NCBI RefSeq assembly: GCF_003053745.1
Contig: NZ_QAYE01000002.1
Span: forward strand, 1 to 64,000
DNA from: Sphingomonas faeni
Lineage (GTDB): Bacteria > Pseudomonadota > Alphaproteobacteria > Sphingomonadales > Sphingomonadaceae
Length of the DNA stretch: 64,000 nt
Reading direction: 5' to 3'
Below, in pieces: positions 25,623-35,300 of this stretch. The notes beneath the pieces were generated by a model. The model ran no database searches, was not told the origin of the DNA, and saw only the letters and a program-made list of their open reading frames with translations. How positions within the stretch are numbered: position 1 is the stretch's first letter; each line of letters starts with the position of its first letter. A program made the translations under genes and the position numbers.

Positions 25623-26510
25623 TCACGCAGGGACCTCTGTATCGGTATCGGACTGCCGCGCCTTGATCCGGTCGATCAGCGGTCGTGCCGGAAACAGGAA
25701 CTGCTCCGGGATAGTCAACCGTCGGCGCTCATCCTGACCCACCAGTTCGGCTTCGCCGCTGCGGTACGTGCCGAAGATGCGATCGAGCAGGATCAGCGAA
25801 TTGCCGTAATTGCAGCGCGTGTCCTCATAGGCCACCGAGTGGTGGAGGCTGTGGTTCTGGATCGTGGTGAAGACGAACGCGTACCATCGCGGCGGATCGA
25901 ACCGCGTGTTGGCATGCGCGAAGGTCGACACCACCGCGAGGATGTTGAGCGCACAGAAGATCGCGGCCTGGGAAAGGTCGAGAAGCGCAACCACGCTGAG
26001 GCTGATCAGGAACAGCTCGATCGGATTGCCGACCGCACCCTTCATCGCGTTGAGCTGCGTCAGGTGATGATGCGGCGCATGCGTCGACCAGAAGAACGAC
26101 TGGTTGTGCATCAGGCGGTGCAGCCAATATTGCCCGAACTCGATCAGGACGACGACCAGTGCGACCTGCAGCACGAACGGCAGGTGCATCGCCCACGGCG
26201 TTGCGATGCCGAGCGCCTGCTTGGCGGCCATCATCGGCTCGTCGGCGAAGGTCTTCGTCGCCCAGGCGATCACGGTGTAGCTGAGCACGACGTAGAAGAC
26301 GTCCGTGAAGAACTCCCGCTTGGTCAGGCGCCAGCTCGAATGCCGCTCCTTGACCCATTCGAGCGCCTGGATCAGCGCGGTCGTCGTCAGGGTCGCGACC
26401 ACGATGGACCAGGGGTTGTCGATCCAGCCCGCCGGGCCGAACGCCCAGAACAGGATGATGGCCGCGACCATCACGGGCTGCACGTAACTCAGAAGCAGTT
26501 TCTGCATCAT
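25623..26510 (-). CDS. Sterol-desaturase/fatty-acid-hydroxylase-type membrane enzyme (copy 2)
   Basis: 295 residues from the first of two ATGs at 26510, seven bases after AGGTG. Four or more transmembrane helices and the di-iron histidine boxes are present: HRLMH, HAPHHH and NHSLHH, plus later conserved TRCNYGNSLILLDRIFGTY. These enzymes hydroxylate or desaturate lipid chains or rings using O2. It is a close paralogue of the protein at 42147-43151 (shared TQLNxxKGAVGNPxELFLI), though shorter at the N-terminus. A TGACGTA site lies about 85 bases upstream. Confidence 0.85.
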   Translation of the reverse strand: MMQKLLLSYVQPVMVAAIILFWAFGPAGWIDNPWSIVVATLTTTALIQALEWVKERHSSWRLTKREFFTDVFYVVLSYTVIAWATKTFADEPMMAAKQALGIATPWAMHLPFVLQVALVVVLIEFGQYWLHRLMHNQSFFWSTHAPHHHLTQLNAMKGAVGNPIELFLISLSVVALLDLSQAAIFCALNILAVVSTFAHANTRFDPPRWYAFVFTTIQNHSLHHSVAYEDTRCNYGNSLILLDRIFGTYRSGEAELVGQDERRRLTIPEQFLFPARPLIDRIKARQSDTDTEVPA

Positions 26511-26554
26511 AGGCACCTGATTGGGTCGGCGGTGAATGCGACCGCGCTGCGCCG

Positions 26555-26601
26555 TGACGTTAGGATGGGACGGCTCGCGTCGCAGGTGTGCGAATGACGT
26601 A
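26555..26601 (-). promoter_or_regulatory. TGACGTA-type sites upstream of hydroxylase copy 2
   Basis: TGACGTT at 26555 and TGACGTA at 26595, 40 bases apart in the 100-base gap before the start at 26510. The second, GCGAATGACGTACGCCGGC, matches GCGTTTGACGTAAGCCGGC at 22648 in 16 of 19 positions. Confidence 0.45.
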
Positions 26602-26610
26602 CGCCGGCGA

Positions 26611-28194
26611 CTAGTCGACGGTGATTCCGTGACGCTCGAGGAAGTCGCGCGCGGGCCCCAGCGCGTCGGCGTGGAGACGCCAGCGATCGATCGAGTCCCG
26701 ATAGAGCGGCCGGCGGACCTGCGCGGCGCTCGGCGTCGAAACCGGCGCGGCGTTGGTATGGAAATCGAGGCAGGCATCCGACCAGTCGAGTCCGCAATGC
26801 GCGAGCAGGCGGGCGGTCTCCTCCCGCTGGTTGTCGACCAGCGTCTCGTAATTGAGTTCCAGCACGCGGCCGGGCAGCACCTCGCGCCACAGCGCCATCA
26901 TGCGGTCGAAGCGTTGGTAATAGGCGGCGATGTCGAGCAGGTCGTAGCTATAGTCGTAATAGCGCGATCCGACTGCGAACAGGTTGCGGAAGTTGGCGAG
27001 GATCGTGTCCATCCGGTTGCGGCGGAGGCAGACGATCGTCGCGTTGGGCAGGGTGCGGGCGATGATGCCGACATACAGGAAATTGCCCGGGAATTTGTCG
27101 ATGATACGCGGTTTCGTACCGGAGGCGTGGGACGCAGCGCGCGCCAGATAGTCACGACCGATCTCGCTAAGGTCTACGCTGGCGGCGGCGTGGATCGTCT
27201 CGGGATCGAGCACGGTTCGGCTGCGCGTTCCCGCCGCGGCTTTTACCGCGAGCGGCATCGCCTGGAGTTCGCCGGCGCTCTCGACTTCGGGGTGCGACGA
27301 CAGGATGCGGTCGACCAGCGTCGTGCCCGTGCGCGGCATGCCGACGATGAAGATCGGCGATGCGGGTGATGGGTTCGCGACCCAAGCCTTCGCGATCGTC
27401 GGCCAGCACGCCTCGACCGCATCGAAATTGGCGGCATCGTCGGCGAAGCGATAGGGCAGCGTGGCGCGGTGTTCGGCATTGGTTTCGGCTAGGATGGTGA
27501 ACGCGGCGTGGGGATCGGCGAGGTCGTCGATCTCCTTGGCGAGCGCGTAACCGAGCAGCAAGCGATCCCGCGGTGTCCGCGTAGCCTCTCGTACGGTCGA
27601 GAGCCGGTCGACATGGTTGCGGTCTGGCGTCTGGCGGCGCAATCCTGCCAGCAGATGATGTGCGCGGGCGTCCTCCGGGCCCAAGGCGAGCAGGTCTTCG
27701 AGCGCCTGTTCCGCTTCGTCCTGTCGCCCGAGGAAGCTCAGAGCAGCCGCCTGGTTGTAGCGGAACGCGGTGTTCGTGGGCGCACGTCGCACGGCTTCGG
27801 CGAAGTGGGAAAGCGAGGCGGCATGATCGCCCAGCCGCGCATAAACGCAGCCCATCGTGTCGCGTCCGAGCGCGTCGGTCGGCGGTGACAGCTCGGCGGC
27901 GGCGAGCGCCGATGCGGCGTCCGCATCCCGCCGGACGAGCGTGTAGAGGCGGGCGAGTTGCGCCTGATATTCGCCGCACCCGTCAAGCGTGACGGCCGTT
28001 TCGATCAGGTCTATCGCGATGCGCACCTTGCCGAGCGCGGCCGTGCCGATCCCGGCGAGAAAATGCGCCTCGGCTGCGTCCGGCGCTTCCGTGCGCCAGC
28101 GGGTCGCGGCGGCAAGCGCGCCCTCGTTGTCGCCACGGGCGAGCGCCGCTCGGATAGCGGTGGCGCGGGTGGCCGTGTCTGCGGTTCGATCCAT
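26611..28194 (-). CDS. TPR-repeat sulfotransferase
   Basis: 527 residues. The N-terminal half (about 1-230) is a run of tetratricopeptide repeats (DTMGCVYARLGDHAASLSHF and neighbours). The C-terminal half is a PAPS-dependent sulfotransferase with the 5'-phosphosulfate loop FIVGMPRTGTTLVDRIL and a later 3'-phosphate region (VCLRRNRMDTILANF). It would move sulfate from PAPS to a protein, peptide or small acceptor. This architecture is common in sphingomonads near TonB receptors; targets are largely unknown. It starts 11 bases after the response-regulator gene, in the same transcription direction. Confidence 0.85.
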   Translation of the reverse strand: MDRTADTATRATAIRAALARGDNEGALAAATRWRTEAPDAAEAHFLAGIGTAALGKVRIAIDLIETAVTLDGCGEYQAQLARLYTLVRRDADAASALAAAELSPPTDALGRDTMGCVYARLGDHAASLSHFAEAVRRAPTNTAFRYNQAAALSFLGRQDEAEQALEDLLALGPEDARAHHLLAGLRRQTPDRNHVDRLSTVREATRTPRDRLLLGYALAKEIDDLADPHAAFTILAETNAEHRATLPYRFADDAANFDAVEACWPTIAKAWVANPSPASPIFIVGMPRTGTTLVDRILSSHPEVESAGELQAMPLAVKAAAGTRSRTVLDPETIHAAASVDLSEIGRDYLARAASHASGTKPRIIDKFPGNFLYVGIIARTLPNATIVCLRRNRMDTILANFRNLFAVGSRYYDYSYDLLDIAAYYQRFDRMMALWREVLPGRVLELNYETLVDNQREETARLLAHCGLDWSDACLDFHTNAAPVSTPSAAQVRRPLYRDSIDRWRLHADALGPARDFLERHGITVD

Positions 28195-28205
28195 GCGGCC
28201 TCGAC

Positions 28206-29132
28206 CTAGCGCGTCAGCGTGGTGACGGCGATCGCGGTCGCCGACGCGCGGTTCTCCACGCCCATCTTCTCGAAAATCTGCTCGAGATGCTTGTTCACGG
28301 TGCGCGGACTGATCTCGAGGATTTCGCTGACCTCACGGTTCTGCTTGCCGCGGCTGATCCAGAGCAGGACTTCGGCCTCGCGCGAGGTGAGCCCGTGCTG
28401 GGCGGCGAGCATCGCCTGCTCCTCGCCTTCGTGGCGTTCGGTCAGGCGGAACACCCACTGGTCCGCGGCGGTGTTGCGCAGCAGGCCGGCTTCCAGCGTG
28501 CGATCGCCGGCTGCCACGGTGACGCGCGCTCCCGGCATCGGGGGGCTAGCCTGCAACGCGCGCAGCGCCGCCAGGAAAGGCATCGGCAGCCCGCCGGATG
28601 CGCAGGACCAGCCGGGGAACAGCCGTTCGAGCATCGCGCTCGCGGCCGGGGTCAGCCATTGCGGCTCCCCGGCACCATCGACCGCGAGCGCTGGCCGGCC
28701 GCTCATGTCGAGTGCAAGCTGGCTGCCATGCGCGACGCGTGCGGTGGCCAGGTGCACCCGGATGCGGGCCAGCAGCTCTTCGATCACGATCGGCTTGCTG
28801 ACGAAGTCGATGCCGCCGGCGTTGAGCCCGCGGACGACATGCTCCGTCTCGGTCAGCCCGGTCATGAAGATGATCGGCAGATGCTGGAACGCCGGAATGG
28901 CCTTGATGCGCAGGGTCGTCTCGAACCCGTCGAGATTGGGCATCACCGCGTCCATCAGGATCAGGTCGGGCGTGATATTCTTCAACAGCGCGAGCGCGGC
29001 GAGACCGTCGATCGCGATCAGGACGGTCATCCCGGCGCTCTCGATCGTCGTGGTCAGGAACCGCAACGCCTCGGGCGTGTCGTCGACGACCAGGATGACC
29101 GGCCGTGCCGCCTCTGCGGGTTCAACGCGCAT
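28206..29132 (-). CDS. Response regulator with LuxR-type HTH
   Basis: 308 residues: receiver domain (1-125) with the phospho-acceptor Asp61 in LILMDAVMPNLDG and the Lys of FVSKPI, a middle region (about 145-235) resembling a PAS-like fold, and a C-terminal LuxR helix-turn-helix (LTSREAEVLLWISRGKQNRE). Its start overlaps the end of the histidine kinase gene by 11 bases, so the two are a matched pair. Targets are unknown; the TGACGTA sites in this region are candidates. Confidence 0.92.
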   Translation of the reverse strand: MRVEPAEAARPVILVVDDTPEALRFLTTTIESAGMTVLIAIDGLAALALLKNITPDLILMDAVMPNLDGFETTLRIKAIPAFQHLPIIFMTGLTETEHVVRGLNAGGIDFVSKPIVIEELLARIRVHLATARVAHGSQLALDMSGRPALAVDGAGEPQWLTPAASAMLERLFPGWSCASGGLPMPFLAALRALQASPPMPGARVTVAAGDRTLEAGLLRNTAADQWVFRLTERHEGEEQAMLAAQHGLTSREAEVLLWISRGKQNREVSEILEISPRTVNKHLEQIFEKMGVENRASATAIAVTTLTR

Positions 29133-30546
29133 CGTCGAGCGTCTTCTGGAGCGAGGCGAGATCGAGGTCGAGTAGCTGGCGCCTCAGTACGGCAACAAAG
29201 GGGGCGGCGGTCGGTATCGTCTGCTCGAACATATCGAGCGCGTTTTCCAACCCGCGGAGGTGACCGATCCTCGCGAGGTCGCGTAGGCGATCGAGGAAGG
29301 GCAGGGCCGCTGCGGGCAGGGGGGCCAATACTGCGGGGGTCTCGGGTATGTCGGGTGCCGCCGCTTCGTCCCAGCGCAGATCGAGCTGCGTGCCGATCAG
29401 CGAGATCAGCGCGTCGAGTTCGACCGGCTTCGTCACGAACGCATCGTGGTTGCGGCGGTCCTCCCCACCGTTGTTGAGTTCATGCACGTCGGCGGACACC
29501 ATCACGATCCGCAGCGCTGTGCCGTGCGTGGCGCGCAGCCGGGCAGCAACGTCCCATCCGCTCATCCCGGGCATCTGGATGTCGAGCAAGACGATATCGG
29601 CGGGCGTGCGTTCGGCCAGCAGGAGCCCCTCCGTTCCATTCGCTGCGGTATGCACTGCGAAACCCAGCGCGGCGAGCAGCGACTGGAGGATGGCACGCTG
29701 CGCAGGATCGTCGTCGATCACGAGCACGGTCCGTGGCGGTCCCCCATAGCCCGTGATCCTTGCACCCTGCACGGGCGGGCGCGAGGCGACCATCGGCGCG
29801 GGCAGCATGATGCGGAAGCGGAAACTGCTCCCGACTCCCGGCTCGCTTTCCACCGCAATGTCGCCGCCCAGCACGCTGGCAAGCACGCGGGTGATGGCGA
29901 GGCCCAGGCCGATGCCCGGCTGACTTTGCGCCTCTGCCGAGTTGCCGCGTTCGAACGGTTCGAACACGCGGTCGAGGTCGCCCGCGGCGATGCCGATGCC
30001 GGTGTCGCGGACCTCGATATCGGCGACCTGGCTGCGGTAGCGGACCTTGACGGCGACGCTGCCCGATTGCGTGTATTTGATCGCGTTGGAGACGAGGTTG
30101 ATGAGGATCTGGCGCAGGCGCTTCTCGTCCGCCTTCACCTGCGCGGGCAGCCTATCGTCGACGTCGAGCGTCAGCGTCAGGCCCTTGGCGGCGGCCTGCA
30201 TCCGGAACATGTCGACGATGTGGTCGAGCAGCCCGCGGATGTCGATCAGGTCCGATCGGATCGTCAGGACGCCGCTCTCGATCCGCGAGATTTCGAGCAG
30301 CCCCTCGACCAAATTAGTGACGTGTTCGGCGGAGCGGCGGATGATCGTCCCGACTTCCGCACCGGACAGCGTGTCGTCGCGTTCCAGCAGCTGCGCATAG
30401 CCGTAGATGACGTTGAGGGGCGAACGGATCTCATGGCTGACCGCGACGAGGTAGCGGGTCTTCGCCTCGTTGGCGGCCTCGGCCGAGACCTTGGCGCGCT
30501 CAAGCTCGGCCAGGGTCGCCGCATGGGATGCGTTCGCCGCGGTCAT
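29122..30546 (-). CDS. Hybrid histidine kinase, no recognised sensor domain
   Basis: 474 residues from the ATG at 30546, which overlaps the allophanate hydrolase stop as ATGA. A short coiled coil leads into HisKA (phospho-acceptor His38 in SHEIRSPLNVIYGYAQLL), HATPase (DEKRLRQILINLVSNAIKYT; DTGIGI; GIGLGLAI), a receiver domain (IVLLDIQMPGMSGWD, near residue 340) and a C-terminal tail that may be a degenerate Hpt-like helix. There are no transmembrane segments, so it is cytosolic and must sense through a partner or an intracellular cue. The coupling to the allophanate hydrolase gene hints at nitrogen or guanidine status. Confidence 0.9.
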   Translation of the reverse strand: MTAANASHAATLAELERAKVSAEAANEAKTRYLVAVSHEIRSPLNVIYGYAQLLERDDTLSGAEVGTIIRRSAEHVTNLVEGLLEISRIESGVLTIRSDLIDIRGLLDHIVDMFRMQAAAKGLTLTLDVDDRLPAQVKADEKRLRQILINLVSNAIKYTQSGSVAVKVRYRSQVADIEVRDTGIGIAAGDLDRVFEPFERGNSAEAQSQPGIGLGLAITRVLASVLGGDIAVESEPGVGSSFRFRIMLPAPMVASRPPVQGARITGYGGPPRTVLVIDDDPAQRAILQSLLAALGFAVHTAANGTEGLLLAERTPADIVLLDIQMPGMSGWDVAARLRATHGTALRIVMVSADVHELNNGGEDRRNHDAFVTKPVELDALISLIGTQLDLRWDEAAAPDIPETPAVLAPLPAAALPFLDRLRDLARIGHLRGLENALDMFEQTIPTAAPFVAVLRRQLLDLDLASLQKTLDDAR

Positions 30547-32330
30547 GACCCGCCTGGACGCGGCAGCGTGGCGATATAGGCGCGCCACCCACCGAGCGCG
30601 GTGATGTCCTCGGCGCCGACGATCGCACGCGGCTCGGCGACGAAGCCCTTGACGGTCGATCCGTCGGCGAGCGTCACCGAGCCGATCGCAAGCGGCGCCG
30701 GGACCTCGACGACGAAGCTGCCGAATGCGGCGACGTCGAGTTCGTAGACTTCCACTGCGATCGCGGCGCCGTCGTCTTCGCCGACATGGATCAGCGCGGG
30801 CTTGGGCGGTGTGGAATTGGCCATCGCGTACAGTCGATAGGTTGACGCGGTGGTGGTGGCACTGACCAGCCTCGCCTCGCGGGATGTCAGCTGCCAGTGG
30901 AGCGGCATGCTTTCGAGATGCGCGCCGACGACGGCGAGTTTCACGGTTTCCATACTATCCTCAATGTTCAGGGGCGGGGGGGGGGGAAGCGCAGCGGCGG
31001 CGAGATAGGCCTCGCCGGCGTCGAGCAGGCCCTGGTCGGTCCAGGCGGGTGCGATCAGCGTAATGCCGAAGCCGGTGCCGTTGTCACGCCAGCCGGCGGG
31101 CACAGCGAGCGCGGCCATGTCGAGCAGGTTGACGAAATTGGTGTAGAGACCGAGGTTGCTGTTGAGCGCGATCGGTGCCGCGCGCATCTCGGCGATCCGG
31201 TAGATCGTCGGCGTCGTCGGCAGCGCGAGCAGGTCGATATCCTGCCACATCGCGTCGGCGATCCGCTGAAGCGCGGCGAGCCGATACTGGCCCTCGAAGA
31301 CGTCTACGCCGCTGACGGAACGTCCGGATTCCATGATCGCGCGCACGGTCGGATCGATCGCCTCTGGGTGCGTATCGAGCAGCGGCAAGGCGGCAGCCGT
31401 GCGTTCCGCCACCCAAGGGCCGCCGTATAGCAGCATCGCCGCCTCGCGCAGGGGCGCCATGTCCACCTCCACCAGTTCTGCGCCGTCCGCGGCCAATGTC
31501 GCCAGTGCCTGTTCGTACAGGCGCGCGGCGGTGGAATCGCCAAGGAAGATACGCTGGTCGGGCGCTGGTACGCCGATTCGGCGTGTGGCGACGGGACGGT
31601 CCTCGCGTGGGCGGGAATAGGCGTCGGTGCGGTCGAAGCCGGCGACTACCTCGTCGATCGCGCGCGCGTCGGCGATGGTGTGAGCCAGCACGGTGATGCA
31701 GTCGAGCGTGCGGCATGCGGGCACCAGCCCGGTGGTGCTCCAGCGGCCTTTGGTGGGCTTCATGCCGATCAGGCCGTTGAACGCGGCGGGGACGCGACCC
31801 GATCCGGCGGTGTCGGTGCCGAGCGCGAACGCTACCAGTCCGGCCGCGACCGCCACTGCCGAGCCGGAACTCGATCCGCCACTGACATAGGCACGGTTGA
31901 ATACGCATGCGGGTGCGCCGTAGGGGCTGCGGGTGCCGTTGAGGCCCGTCGCGAACTGGTCGAGGTTGGTCTTGCCCATCGGGATCGCGCCGGCCGTGAT
32001 TAGGCGTTCGACCACCTCGGCAGAGATGGTCGGCGTGTAAGCAAAGTCTGGGCACGCGGCGGTGGTTGGTACGCCCGCCAGGTCGATATTGTCCTTGGTC
32101 GCGAACGGCACCCCGGCAAGCGGCAGTACCTCTCCTGCGGCGATCCGTGCGTCGACGCGGCGTGCGTACGCCAGGACATCGGCATCGGCGATGCGCGTGA
32201 TCCACACCGCGGGCTGGATCGCCGCATAGGCGTCGATACGTGCCAGCGCGGCTCGGGCGACGCTGACCGCATCGGTACGCCCAGACGTAACCGCGGCGGC
32301 GATGTCACCGACGTGGAAGGCGACGTCCAT
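30543..32330 (-). CDS. Allophanate hydrolase
   Basis: 595 residues from the ATG at 32330, which overlaps the carboxylase stop by one base (TGATG). The amidase-signature core has the Ser-cisSer-Lys triad: Lys79 (FATKDN), the SGGSSSGS loop (about 150-157) and the nucleophile Ser177 (TDTAGSGRV). The C-terminal about 130 residues are the allophanate hydrolase C domain. It splits allophanate to ammonia and CO2, the last step of the urea-carboxylase or guanidine route. An 11-base C run (30976-30986) encodes LPPPPPL at the join of the two domains. The stop overlaps the kinase start. Confidence 0.92.
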   Translation of the reverse strand: MDVAFHVGDIAAAVTSGRTDAVSVARAALARIDAYAAIQPAVWITRIADADVLAYARRVDARIAAGEVLPLAGVPFATKDNIDLAGVPTTAACPDFAYTPTISAEVVERLITAGAIPMGKTNLDQFATGLNGTRSPYGAPACVFNRAYVSGGSSSGSAVAVAAGLVAFALGTDTAGSGRVPAAFNGLIGMKPTKGRWSTTGLVPACRTLDCITVLAHTIADARAIDEVVAGFDRTDAYSRPREDRPVATRRIGVPAPDQRIFLGDSTAARLYEQALATLAADGAELVEVDMAPLREAAMLLYGGPWVAERTAAALPLLDTHPEAIDPTVRAIMESGRSVSGVDVFEGQYRLAALQRIADAMWQDIDLLALPTTPTIYRIAEMRAAPIALNSNLGLYTNFVNLLDMAALAVPAGWRDNGTGFGITLIAPAWTDQGLLDAGEAYLAAAALPPPPPLNIEDSMETVKLAVVGAHLESMPLHWQLTSREARLVSATTTASTYRLYAMANSTPPKPALIHVGEDDGAAIAVEVYELDVAAFGSFVVEVPAPLAIGSVTLADGSTVKGFVAEPRAIVGAEDITALGGWRAYIATLPRPGGS

Positions 32331-35300
32331 CACGCGACTTCCACCGCGAGCATCGCGCCGCCGGGCGAGAGCGGTTGTCGCTCCTGGACGTAGATGCGGC
32401 GTATCGTACCCGTGACGGGGCTGATCACGGGCGATTCCATCTTCATCGCCTCGATGATGCCGATCGTGTCGCCCTCCGTCACTTCCGCCCCCACGGCGAC
32501 CAGCAGCTTCCACAAGCTGCCGCCGAACGGTGCCTCCACCAGTTCGCAGCCTTCGGGCACGTCGATCTCGGCAGTCGCTGCGCCAGCGTCCGCTTCCTCG
32601 GTCAATGCCGCGACCCGGTCGAACTCGCCGTTGCGCTCCCAGTCCGCACGCTCATCGTCGAACGCCGCCTGGCGTTGTACCTGGAATGCGGTGATCGACG
32701 GCGCGTTGTCGGCAAGAAAGGCGCGGTATTCCGAGAGGCGGAACACTTCCTCCTCGATCCGGATGGCGCGCCGGCCGAGCGGGAAGTCGCGACGCCACTC
32801 GGTCAGTTCGTCGTGGCTGACCGGAAAGAAGCGGATGCGGTCGAAGAAGCGCAGCAGCCACGGCTTGCCGTCGCGGAACGCGTCGGTCTGGCGCCAGGCG
32901 TTCCACACCTGGATGGTGCGGCCGAACAACTGGTATCCGCCGGGGCCTTCCATGCCGTAGATGCACATGTACGCGCCGCCGATGCCGACCACGTTGGGCG
33001 GCGTCCAGGTGCGCGCGGGGTTGTATTTGGTGGTGACGAGGCGGTGGCGCGGGTCGATCGGGGTAGCTACCGGCGCGCCGAGATAGACGTCGCCGAGGCC
33101 CATTACGAGATACTCGGCGTCGAACACGATGCGCTGGACGTCGTCGATGCTGTCGAGCCCGTTCACGCGGCGGATGAACTCGATATTGTCGGGGCACCAC
33201 GGCGCGTCGTCGCGCACTGATTCCATGTATTTGTCGATTGTCTGGTAGATCGCCGGGTCTTTCCACGACAGCGGCAGGTAGATCACGCGCGACGGGATTT
33301 CGAAATCGTCGAGGCCTCCGAGCCTTTCCTCGGCTGCGGCTAGCGCATCGAGCAGCGATGCCTGCGAAAGCTGCCGGCTGTCGTAGTGGATCTGCAGCGA
33401 GCGGATGCCCGGGGTCACGTCGATGATGCCGGCAAGCGCGGCCTTCTCGACTTCGAGCATCAGTGCGTGGACGCGGAGCCGGAGTTCGAGATCGAGCATG
33501 ATCGGGCCGTATTCGACCAGCAGGTTGCGATCGCCCTGCTGACGATAGGTGACGGCGGGGCGTACGCCTTGTGCCTCGATCGCGCGCAAGATCGGCGAAC
33601 CGAGCGCGTTGTCGGACTCCGCTGGTTCAGCCGTCGAAGCCGATAGCGTAGCGACGAGTTGGTCCTGCGCCTGCTCGGCCGCGACCGCTGTCGCATTGTC
33701 GATCGGTGCGAAGCGGACACTGTCGCCCGGGGCGAGCTGCCCGACCTTCCATAGATCCGCCTGCGCGACCACGAACGGACAGACGAAGCCGCCGAGCGAA
33801 GGACCGTCGGGACCGAGGATGATCGGCATGTCGCCGGTGAAGTCGACCGCGCCGATCGCATAGGCATTGTCGTGGATGTTCGACGGGTGAAGCCCTGCCT
33901 CGCCGCCGTCCTTGCGTGCCCAGTGCGGCTTGGGCCCGAGCAGGCGGACGCCGGTGCGGTTGGAATTGTAGTGCACCTTCCACGCCGTGCTGCGCAGCAT
34001 CGCGATGTCGTCGGAGGTGAAGAAATCGGGGGCGCCGTGCGGGCCGTAGAGGACGGAAAGCGTCCATTCGCGGGTGATCGCCGGTCGGTCGGCGAGCGCG
34101 AGCGTTGCGGCGCGCACGCTGGGCGGATCGGTTCGGGCCAGATGCAGCGTGTCGCCGGTCATCACCGCGCGCCCGGCATGGCCACCGAACTCGCCAAGCG
34201 TGAAGGCGCTGCGGCTGCCGAGGAACAGCGGCACGTCGAGCCCGCCGGCGATCGCGATATAGCCGCGCATGCCGCCAGCCGCGACGCGCCCGATCTTGAG
34301 GATCTGGCCGGCCGCAATGTCGATCGGCTCGTAGGAGGACACTGGCGTACCATCCACGACTGCACCGAAATCGGCGCCGGTCAGGCAGATCCGGGTGGCG
34401 ACGTTGAAGAGCAACGTCGGCCCGGCGGCGGTGATCTCGAGCCCTGCCGTGTCTTCCGCGTTGCCGAGCAGCCGGTTGCCAAGGCGAAACGCGAGTGCGT
34501 CCATCGGCCCAGAGGGCGGTACGCCCACATCCCACAGGCCTAGCCGGCCGGGGTAATCCTGGACCGTGGTGGACGCGCCGCCCGCCAGCACGCGGATCGA
34601 CCGCGGCGTATAGGCGATGTCAGCAAGCGCGCGGGTCGAGACCTCTCCGCTAGTGAACACCGGCGAGCGGACGACGGTACGCAGCCAGTCGAGATTGGTC
34701 TCGATCCCTGCAATCGACGTATGGTCGAGCGCGTCTTGCATCGCCTTGACCGCGGCGTCGCGCGTGGGTGCGGTGACGATCAGCTTGGCGAGCATCGGAT
34801 CGTACCAGCTCGATACCTCGGTGCCGGCGGCGATCCAGCTGTCGACGCGCGGGCCTTCGGGAAACGAGACGCCGACCAGCCGGCCCGAACTCGGTCGGTA
34901 ATCCTGCGCAGGGTCTTCGGCATAGAGGCGGACCTGGATCGACGCGCCGACTGGCTTCGCCTCGAAACCGTCGAGGAAGGCAAAGTCGCCAGCCCCGCCG
35001 CGCACCATCCATTCGACGAGATCGACACCGGTGACCTGTTCGGTGATGCCGTGTTCCACCTGGAGCCTGGTGTTGACCTCAAGGAAGAAGAAGTCGTCGC
35101 GTTCGGCGTCGTAGAGGAACTCTACCGTTCCCGCGGACCGGTAATCGGCGGCGGCGGTGAGCCGGACGGCGGCGTCGATCAGCGCCTGACGCGTGGCAGC
35201 GGGGAGCAGGGGGGCGGGAGTTTCCTCGACGACCTTCTGGTTGCGCCGCTGAAGCGAGCAATCGCGTTCGCCGAGCGCGACGACACTACCGGCGCCGTCG

